A DNA stretch of 13,764 bases, taken from assembly GCA_005772945.1 (NCBI GenBank), contig SXIE01000393.1:1-13764 (forward strand), read 5' to 3'. The DNA comes from Pseudomonadota bacterium (GTDB lineage Bacteria > Myxococcota > UBA9042 > PHBI01). The position numbers and the translations under genes were made by a program. The stretch's first letter is position 1. Every line of letters starts with the position of its first letter. The notes under the pieces were generated by a model. The model ran no database searches and was not told the origin of the DNA. It worked only from the letters and a program-made list of their open reading frames with translations. Below, one piece after another: positions 7,201 through 11,767 of this stretch.

Positions 7201-7578
7201 TCAGTTGCCTGACGGCGGGACGCACGCCTTGCCGTTGTTCTGGTCGGCCCACGTCGCGGTCGACGAACAGTTCGCCTCGGAGTCGGCGGCACGACTCACG
7301 TTGCAGTCGGCCTTATCGTCGCAGACGAGAAAGCAGTAGTTGCTGCCGTCCGTGTGCGCCACGCAGCCGGAGCCGCCCGGGCAGCCGGTGTCCTTCAGGC
7401 AGTCTGCCACGCCGCAGTAGCCACCCTTGAACGCCAGGCAGGTCTGGCCGGTCTCGGTGCAGTCGTCGTTGCTCAGACAGCCTGCTCCGACGCCGCGGCG
7501 TTGGGCCTCGCTCGCATCGGTGCACGCGGCGCCGACGACGGAAAAGAACGCGATGGCACTCAGCAAATAATGACGCAT
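7201..7578 (-). CDS. Small Cys-rich lipoprotein, function unknown
   Basis: 125 residues; AGGAGA lies 6 nt before the ATG at 7578. Signal peptide MRHYLLSAIAFFSVVGAAC gives lipidated Cys19. The mature part has 12 further cysteines (34, 40, 47, 55, 60, 66, 72, 82, 86, 92, 104, 119) in short EGF-like spacings such as CLSNDDC, TCLAFKGGYC and CPGGSGC. This resembles disulfide-rich surface lipoproteins that are plentiful in myxobacteria. No catalytic motif is seen. It sits 42 bp downstream of the hydrolase gene and 21 bp upstream of the YggT-like gene, all on one strand, so it is likely co-transcribed with both. No separate promoter is evident in the 42-bp gap. Confidence 0.8.
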   Translation of the reverse strand: MRHYLLSAIAFFSVVGAACTDASEAQRRGVGAGCLSNDDCTETGQTCLAFKGGYCGVADCLKDTGCPGGSGCVAHTDGSNYCFLVCDDKADCNVSRAADSEANCSSTATWADQNNGKACVPPSGN

Positions 7579-7620
7579 GTGGGTCTCCTGCCTGGGGTGA
7601 CGTGACTTGCTAACGGGATG

Positions 7621-8451
7621 CTAGTGTTGATGGTGCTGGGCATCGCGCACGGCGCGCTCCCGCAACCACTCGACGAAGACGCGACCGAACTCGCCGGGCT
7701 GCTCGAACGCGACGAGATGCCCCGCGCGCGGGATGACCTTCACCTGCGCGCCCGGGATCGCGAGCGCCATCGCCTGCGACTCGGCCGGCGCGATCAGCGC
7801 GTCATCGGCCCCGGTGACGATGAGCGTCGGCACCGCCACCTGCGCCAAGAACGCCGTCGCGTCGGGTCGCTCGGCCATCCCGAGCAGCGCCGCGATGACC
7901 CCCGCAGGCTTGGACGCGGCCATGAACGCGCGCACCTCGCCCGCCATCCGCGCATCCTGACTTCCCGGCGCCAGCATCTTCGGCGCGACCGCGTCGACCA
8001 CCACGCGCACGCCGCTCGCCTTCACGCTATCGGCCATCGCGCGCCGCCCCGCAGCCGCCTCGGCCGAGTCCGGCCCGGCCTTCGTACTCACCAGCACGAG
8101 GCCGCGCAAAAGCGCCGGGAAGCGCCGCGCGAAGGCCAGCGCAACATACCCGCCCATCGAGTGCCCAACGAGCACCACCTTGGCCGTCGTCAGCCGCGTG
8201 AGGAGCGCGCGCACGTCCGTGGCATATTCGTCCATCGTCGTCGGGCCCGCCGTCGCCTCGCTCTCACCGAAGCCGCGCAGATCCGGCGCGATGACCCGAT
8301 AGAACGAACGCAGCGCCTCGACCTGCTTCTGCCAGACCTGGCGCGTGAACGGGAACCCATGCAGGAACACCAGCGGCGGGCCGCGGCCCTCGTCGGTGTA
8401 TCGCAGGGCGATCGGTTTCGAGGGCATGATGGAATCTTGGCCCACGATCAT
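7621..8451 (-). CDS. Alpha/beta-fold hydrolase
   Basis: 276 residues from the ATG at 8451, which overlaps the stop of the upstream ferritin gene as ATGA; this favours translational coupling and decides the start. An internal ATG at 8427 (MPSKPIAL) is the alternative and would also keep the whole fold. Visible family features: the oxyanion-region HGFP (31-34), DLRGFGES (57-64), the nucleophile elbow GHSMGG with Ser98, the acid in GADDALIAP (Asp216 or Asp217), and the catalytic His in AGHLVAFEQP (His245). The catalytic triad is therefore complete. No signal peptide, so cytosolic. The substrate cannot be read from sequence; similar proteins are esterases, lactonases or peroxidase-like hydrolases. 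Pairing with an encapsulated ferritin homologue is unusual and may point to a role under oxidative stress. Confidence 0.88.
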   Translation of the reverse strand: MIVGQDSIMPSKPIALRYTDEGRGPPLVFLHGFPFTRQVWQKQVEALRSFYRVIAPDLRGFGESEATAGPTTMDEYATDVRALLTRLTTAKVVLVGHSMGGYVALAFARRFPALLRGLVLVSTKAGPDSAEAAAGRRAMADSVKASGVRVVVDAVAPKMLAPGSQDARMAGEVRAFMAASKPAGVIAALLGMAERPDATAFLAQVAVPTLIVTGADDALIAPAESQAMALAIPGAQVKVIPRAGHLVAFEQPGEFGRVFVEWLRERAVRDAQHHQH

Positions 8452-8813
8452 GTCGCCACCGGGCTGCCGCTCGCCGGTCCGGCGCCGATGCCCTCGACGC
8501 GTCCCGCATCGTCCGTGTCCGACGCGCGCGCTTCGATCGCGGCGATGGGCGTGGTCGTGAACAGATAGGTCCGGAGTGCGCCGTCCCAGGCGGTCATGTT
8601 CCGACGCAGCCATTCCAGCAGCATCGCTGCGTGCTCCATCTCCTCGTTGCGGTTGTGCTCGAGCACGCGCTTGAGGTCGGAGTCCCCGCACGCGAGGACC
8701 CGTTCGTGATAGAAGTCCACCGCCTCGATCTCCTCCTTTAGACTGCTGAGCGCGCGATGGGCGTCATGCGCGGCTTCGGGCAATGCGTCCCGGGGTTCTT
8801 GGCGGTCATTCAT
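8448..8813 (-). CDS. EncFtn-type encapsulated ferritin-like protein
   Basis: 121 residues; GGAGG lies 8 nt before the ATG at 8813. The core closely follows the encapsulated ferritin (EncFtn) family known from Rhodospirillum rubrum: HRALSSLKEEIEAVDFYHER (19-38) and LEHNRNEEMEHAAMLLEWLR (51-70), then LRTYLFTTTPIA (80-91). By remembered alignment the iron ligands are kept: Glu28, Glu58 and His61 (ferroxidase centre), Tyr35, and entry-site Glu27 and Glu30. The Trp before that Tyr in R. rubrum is Phe34 here. EncFtn forms ring decamers that oxidise Fe(II) inside an encapsulin shell. The C-terminal tail (ASDTDDAGRVEGIGAGPASG and onward) keeps a GIG resembling a targeting peptide (G-I-G-S-L) but lacks the usual Leu after it. 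No encapsulin shell gene is in this window. It heads a unit of four genes and is preceded by a sigma-54-like element. Confidence 0.88.
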   Translation of the reverse strand: MNDRQEPRDALPEAAHDAHRALSSLKEEIEAVDFYHERVLACGDSDLKRVLEHNRNEEMEHAAMLLEWLRRNMTAWDGALRTYLFTTTPIAAIEARASDTDDAGRVEGIGAGPASGSPVAT

Positions 8814-8853
8814 GGGCAGGTCCTCCAGAGGGGCGGCTCCGGGAGGGGCCGAG

Positions 8854-8869
8854 AGCGAAGGTCGTGCCA
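8854..8869 (-). promoter_or_regulatory. Sigma-54-like promoter of the EncFtn unit
   Basis: On the minus strand TGGCACGACCTTCGCT has a perfect -24 box and correct GG-N10-GC spacing; the -12 box is TCGC rather than TTGC. The predicted start is near 8843, with a 30-nt leader to the ATG at 8813. One similar chance match occurs inside a gene (9360-9374), so position and spacing carry much of the weight. Confidence 0.5.
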
Positions 8870-8957
8870 GGCACGTCGCGCAGCGCGCCGACCGCACGTC
8901 CGCTGGGCCTGCAAGCCTTGCGCGGCACTCCCGGCCCACCATGAATGCGCCAGCCAG

Positions 8958-8985
8958 TCAGTCGAAATGACCGATGATGAGGTCA
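8958..8985. promoter_or_regulatory. Overlapping inverted repeats between the EncFtn and YtxH promoters
   Basis: Two imperfect or short dyads overlap here. TCAGTCGAAATGACCGA (8958-8974) has arms TCAGTC and GACCGA around 5 nt, with one mismatch, and shares the TCG...GA core and length of the 5022-5038 palindrome. TGACC-N8-GGTCA (8968-8985) is a perfect 5-bp dyad. Both lie near the midpoint (8974) between the divergent -24/-12 elements at 8869 and 9079. They are candidate activator sites; short dyads can occur by chance. Confidence 0.3.
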
Positions 8986-9078
8986 GAACGACCGCATCCA
9001 GCACGCACATCCGACGTTTGGCCGGCCTGGCAAGCGGTTCCCGGGCCGGTATCCGCGCGCCCCGGACCCGCGGTTCGC

Positions 9079-9094
9079 CGGCATGGGGCTTGCG
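9079..9094 (+). promoter_or_regulatory. Weak sigma-54-like promoter of the YtxH-like gene
   Basis: CGGCATGGGGCTTGCG keeps the GGCA core, TTGC and GG-N10-GC spacing, with mismatches at the first and last bases of the -24 box. The predicted start is about 9105, leaving a 64-nt leader, longer than for its neighbours, with a hairpin at its 5' end. Confidence 0.35.
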
Positions 9095-9113
9095 AAGCGC
9101 TGGGTCCGCTCGA

Positions 9114-9137
9114 CCCTCGACGATTCCCCGTCGAGGG
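9114..9137. other. Hairpin in the leader of the YtxH-like gene
   Basis: CCCTCGACG (9114-9122) and CGTCGAGGG (9129-9137) pair perfectly over 9 bp with a 6-nt loop. If transcription starts near 9105, this is at the very 5' end of the mRNA and may stabilise it. It could instead be a protein-binding dyad. It lies 31 bp before the start codon and leaves the ribosome-binding site free. Confidence 0.5.
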
Positions 9138-9168
9138 CCGGCGCGAGCGCCACGCACAGGGAGTCCCG

Positions 9169-9570
9169 ATGACCACCATCCCGCAGAGTTTCAAGAGCAT
9201 GACAGAGCGCATTGCCCACCAGCTCGGGGGCCGCCTCACCAGCCAGCTTCAGAAGCTGGACCTCGAGGCCCTCCTCGGCACGATCGGCTTGCAGGTCGCC
9301 AGACGCCCGCGGATCTTGGTGCTCCCCGTGGTCGCCGCGTTCGGTGCGGGCCTCGCAGTTGGCACCCTGATCGCGCCGATGAGCGGCAAGGAGCTCCGCT
9401 CCAAGTTCGCGACCCTCGTCGGCAAGAGCTTGAAGAGCAAGTCCGCCATCGACGGGGCACCCGCCGAGTCGCCGTACGAGCAGGCGGCCCGCGCCCGCCG
9501 TGACGAAGTGGCCGGCAGCAACGGCGAGAAGAAGCCCGTCCGCGTCGTCGACGTGCCTAGTCCGAGCTGA
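9169..9570 (+). CDS. YtxH-like domain protein
   Basis: 133 residues from the ATG at 9169, preceded by AGGGAG at good spacing; upstream in-frame codons cross the leader and are not protein-like. A basic/amphipathic N-terminus (1-47) precedes one hydrophobic helix, PRILVLPVVAAFGAGLAVGT (47-66), followed by LIAPMSGKELRSKF (67-80). The GxxxGxLxAPxSGKExR pattern is the YtxH-like signature (general stress protein family in Bacillus, widespread in Gram-negative bacteria). The tail (85-133) is charged and probably disordered. It is expected to be a small membrane-associated protein; the molecular role is not known. It is divergent from the EncFtn unit and convergent with kaiB, 33 bp away. Confidence 0.75.
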   Translation: MTTIPQSFKSMTERIAHQLGGRLTSQLQKLDLEALLGTIGLQVARRPRILVLPVVAAFGAGLAVGTLIAPMSGKELRSKFATLVGKSLKSKSAIDGAPAESPYEQAARARRDEVAGSNGEKKPVRVVDVPSPS

Positions 9571-9603
9571 CGTCTTCGCGCTCGCGCTCGTGCGGCAGGT
9601 CCC

Positions 9604-9900
9604 TCAGGACTTGCTGCCGAGCGTGAGCACGATCCGATCGATATCGGAGAGGTTTCCAAGGATGGTCGAACGCCCGCGCGGTCCCTCCACAATCAAGGTC
9701 GGCGTCACCAGGACGTCATGCTCGAGCGCGACCTCGAACTCGGCCAGGACGTCGACGATTCTGACCGTGCACTCGCCAGCGCGCAGGTACTCCGCGCAGA
9801 TGTGGCGAAGGTTCTCCTCGGCGAGCATCGAGTTCGGATCATTGGCCACCACGAACAGGGTCAGCTTGAAGCGGGCGGCCTGGGGCTTGGGTTGGCTCAC
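9604..9900 (-). CDS. kaiB: KaiB-family protein
   Basis: 98 residues, close to the ~100 of cyanobacterial KaiB. The start codon is GTG at 9900, overlapping the kaiC stop as GTGA (4 nt), so the two are translationally coupled. Thioredoxin-like KaiB features: FKLTLFVVANDPNSMLAEEN (11-30), VRIVDVLAEFEVALEHDVLV (46-65), the cis-Pro region TPTLIVEGPRG (66-76) and LGNLSDIDRIVLTLG (81-95). In cyanobacteria KaiB switches fold and binds phosphorylated KaiC. In non-cyanobacteria the KaiB/KaiC pair is linked to stress resistance or timer-like behaviour rather than a proven clock. Whether this KaiB can switch fold cannot be judged here. Order is kaiC then kaiB, reverse of the cyanobacterial operon, and no kaiA is present. 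Confidence 0.88.
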   Translation of the reverse strand: MSQPKPQAARFKLTLFVVANDPNSMLAEENLRHICAEYLRAGECTVRIVDVLAEFEVALEHDVLVTPTLIVEGPRGRSTILGNLSDIDRIVLTLGSKS

Positions 9901-11405
9901 CGCGCGGCCTTCATGGCCTTGGTCTCGCGCGCCGGTCGCGCCGGCAACGCGTCGCCGGCCGGCCCCCGCCTCGCCAGCACGATGCCCCGATCGGTGATGC
10001 TCAGGTCATGGACGTGCGGGGAATGGTCGCAGCCCCGGGCCTTGCGGATGAGCAGCGACCGCTCGAGCGTGTCCCCGCTCAGCTCGAAGCGGAGCTCGAT
10101 CACCGAGTCGACGAGCGAGCTGAAGCCCATCCCGCTCAGGTCCTCGCCGGAGTCGGAGCCCCTGACCTGGTTGGTCAGGAAGCACGTGATGCCGCGCTCT
10201 TTGCAGGCGTTCACGAGCCCCATGCAGTAGTCGAACGCCGCCTTGCCGGACCCCATGCGACTGCAGGCCGAGATCGCGTCGACCACGACGATCTCCGGCT
10301 GAAAGGTCTTGATGATCTCGAGGTGCTGGAAGAGATGTTCGTCCGATCCGGCGCTCTCGGGTAGCCGGCAGAGAAGCCGCAGCTTGTTACTACGCACGGC
10401 GGGCTCGAGATCGATGCCGGCGCTGCGGAGCGCTGACTCCAGCGCCTCCGGCGATTCCTCGAAGCTGATGAAGAGCACCTTGTCGCCGCGCGCGCAGGCG
10501 GCCAGCACGAACGTGCACGCGACGGTCGTCTTGCCGCTTCCGCTCGGACCCGCGATGAGGACGCATGCGCTCTTGCGATGGCCACCGCTCAGCGCAACGT
10601 CCAGTTCGGCGTTGCCGCTCGAGAGGTACGGGCCGAGCGGCCGGTGCGCCAAATGCGCGGAGCCGATCGGGACCAACGAGATTCCGTTGGCGCTGATGAC
10701 GTACGGGTACTCGTTCGAGCCAAAGGCCGAGCCGCGGTACTTGAGGACGCGCAGCCGCCTCGTGCTGATCTGGTCGGAGACGCGATGATCGAGCTTGAGG
10801 ACGCAGTCGGCCATGTAGTCGAGGAAGCTGACGCGTGGCGCCATGTCCGCATCGTCGCTCGCCTTCACCGTCAAGAGCGCGGTGATCCGCTGCGCGTCGA
10901 GCCATTCATGCAGCGCGTTCAGCTCGGCGCGCGCGCGCGCGGTGTCCTCGAAGCGGCGCATCAAGATGTCGATGGCGTCGATGACCACGACCGTCGCGCC
11001 CATCGCCCGCGACTTGCCATCGAGGATGGCCATGATGGCCTTCAAGGAGAAGGGACCCGCGGTCACGGCCGCGGCGTCGAGCTTCGCATGGTAGATGAAG
11101 AGCAGCCCCTTCACCTCGAGCGCCGGCACGTCCCATCCCAACGTGGCGGCGTTGATGCGGACCGCCTCCACGCTCTCCTCGAAAGTGACAAAAATGCCGG
11201 GCACCCCCTTGATGGCATTTTGGATCAGAAACTGAAGCGCGAACAGCGACTTGCCCGCGCCCGGTCCACCCTTGACCATGGTCGTGCGCCCGTCCGGATA
11301 ACCGCCATGTAGGACCTCGTCGAGGCCATCGACGCCAGTTCCGAGCTTGCGCAGCGGCGTGGCCTTGGGGTTGGCCGCCGGGTACGGGTTCTTGGTCTTG
11401 TCCAC
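9897..11405 (-). CDS. kaiC: KaiC-family two-domain RecA-like ATPase/kinase
   Basis: 502 residues from GTG at 11405, chosen because AGGAG lies 7 nt upstream and the KaiC fold starts soon after (RKLGTGVDGLDEVLHGG, 19-35). An ATG at 11819 in the same frame would add 138 residues of no protein-like character and cross the divergent promoter region. CI domain: Walker A GGPGAGKS (46-53), catalytic Glu76-Glu77 (FEES), Walker B VVVIDAID (139-146). CII domain: Walker A GPSGSGKT (286-293), Glu316-Glu317, Walker B IVVVDAIS (372-379). The phosphosite segment GMGFSSLVDSVIEL (425-438) aligns with S431/T432 of Synechococcus KaiC, giving Ser429-Ser430, so autophosphorylation is plausible. The C-terminal tail (477-502) is basic and unlike the KaiA-binding tail. 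It is a full-length KaiC (519 in Synechococcus). A sigma-54-like element lies 48 bp upstream. Confidence 0.92.
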   Translation of the reverse strand: MDKTKNPYPAANPKATPLRKLGTGVDGLDEVLHGGYPDGRTTMVKGGPGAGKSLFALQFLIQNAIKGVPGIFVTFEESVEAVRINAATLGWDVPALEVKGLLFIYHAKLDAAAVTAGPFSLKAIMAILDGKSRAMGATVVVIDAIDILMRRFEDTARARAELNALHEWLDAQRITALLTVKASDDADMAPRVSFLDYMADCVLKLDHRVSDQISTRRLRVLKYRGSAFGSNEYPYVISANGISLVPIGSAHLAHRPLGPYLSSGNAELDVALSGGHRKSACVLIAGPSGSGKTTVACTFVLAACARGDKVLFISFEESPEALESALRSAGIDLEPAVRSNKLRLLCRLPESAGSDEHLFQHLEIIKTFQPEIVVVDAISACSRMGSGKAAFDYCMGLVNACKERGITCFLTNQVRGSDSGEDLSGMGFSSLVDSVIELRFELSGDTLERSLLIRKARGCDHSPHVHDLSITDRGIVLARRGPAGDALPARPARETKAMKAAR

Positions 11406-11453
11406 GGAAGGCTCCTGCAAAGGAAGCGCTAGGCCGCCCTCGGAGAGCGCTAG

Positions 11454-11469
11454 AGCAAAGAATGAGCCC
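11454..11469 (-). promoter_or_regulatory. Sigma-54-like promoter of kaiCB
   Basis: On the minus strand GGGCTCATTCTTTGCT has a perfect TTGCT -12 box and GG-N10-GC spacing, with two mismatches in the -24 box (GGGCTC for TGGCAC). The predicted start is about 11443, giving a 38-nt leader to the GTG at 11405, the same as for the DUF2383 gene. A weaker GG-N10-GC match lies further upstream near 11522-11538. Confidence 0.4.
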
Positions 11470-11583
11470 ACGGGACGATACGGCCGGCAGAGTCGATGCA
11501 TGGTACGCGCGTGCTGCTGATTGAGCAATGGGAAGGCCCCAGGCCGCGATGCCATCAATTCGGCGTGTGCCAGTCGACGGCGA

Positions 11584-11627
11584 TCGGGCGCCCGAATCCA
11601 CGCGCCACGCCCCATCGGAATGATGGA
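11584..11627. promoter_or_regulatory. Two dyads between the kaiC and AI-2E transporter promoters
   Basis: TCGGGCGCCCGA (11584-11595) is a perfect 12-bp palindrome centred at 11589.5, about the midpoint (11588.5) between the -24 boxes at 11469 and 11708. CCATC-GGAAT-GATGG (11612-11626) is a perfect 5-bp dyad with the same 5-nt spacer and TCG...GA core as the dyads at 5022 and 8958. Either could be the activator site. GC-rich palindromes are not rare in this genome, so support is modest. The rest of the 362-bp gap (11406-11767) shows no gene. Confidence 0.35.
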
Positions 11628-11707
11628 GGTGCGACCAAACGGATGACCTCGCGGAGCTCGCCTTCCCGAAAGATCAACGGGTTCAAGGGCACAGGTACGG
11701 CCGCGCG

Positions 11708-11723
11708 TGGCACGCAGCTTGCG
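11708..11723 (+). promoter_or_regulatory. Sigma-54 (-24/-12) promoter of the AI-2E transporter/PAS unit
   Basis: TGGCACGCAGCTTGCG is a full TGGCAC-N5-TTGC match with GG-N10-GC spacing. The predicted start is about 11734, giving a 34-nt leader that includes GAGGGG before the ATG at 11768. Confidence 0.75.
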
Positions 11724-11767
11724 GACCACCGGGCGCGCGCACCGGGCGCCACACAGAGGGGACGAGT

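Noticed and set aside
7618..8568. Plus-strand 316-codon frame opposite the hydrolase gene
   Set aside because: It is antisense to a hydrolase with intact catalytic triad and has low-complexity Arg/His-rich translation.
9360..9374. TGGCACCCTGATCGC, a sigma-54-like match on the plus strand
   Set aside because: It lies inside the YtxH-like gene with no gene start downstream. It shows that single imperfect matches occur by chance.
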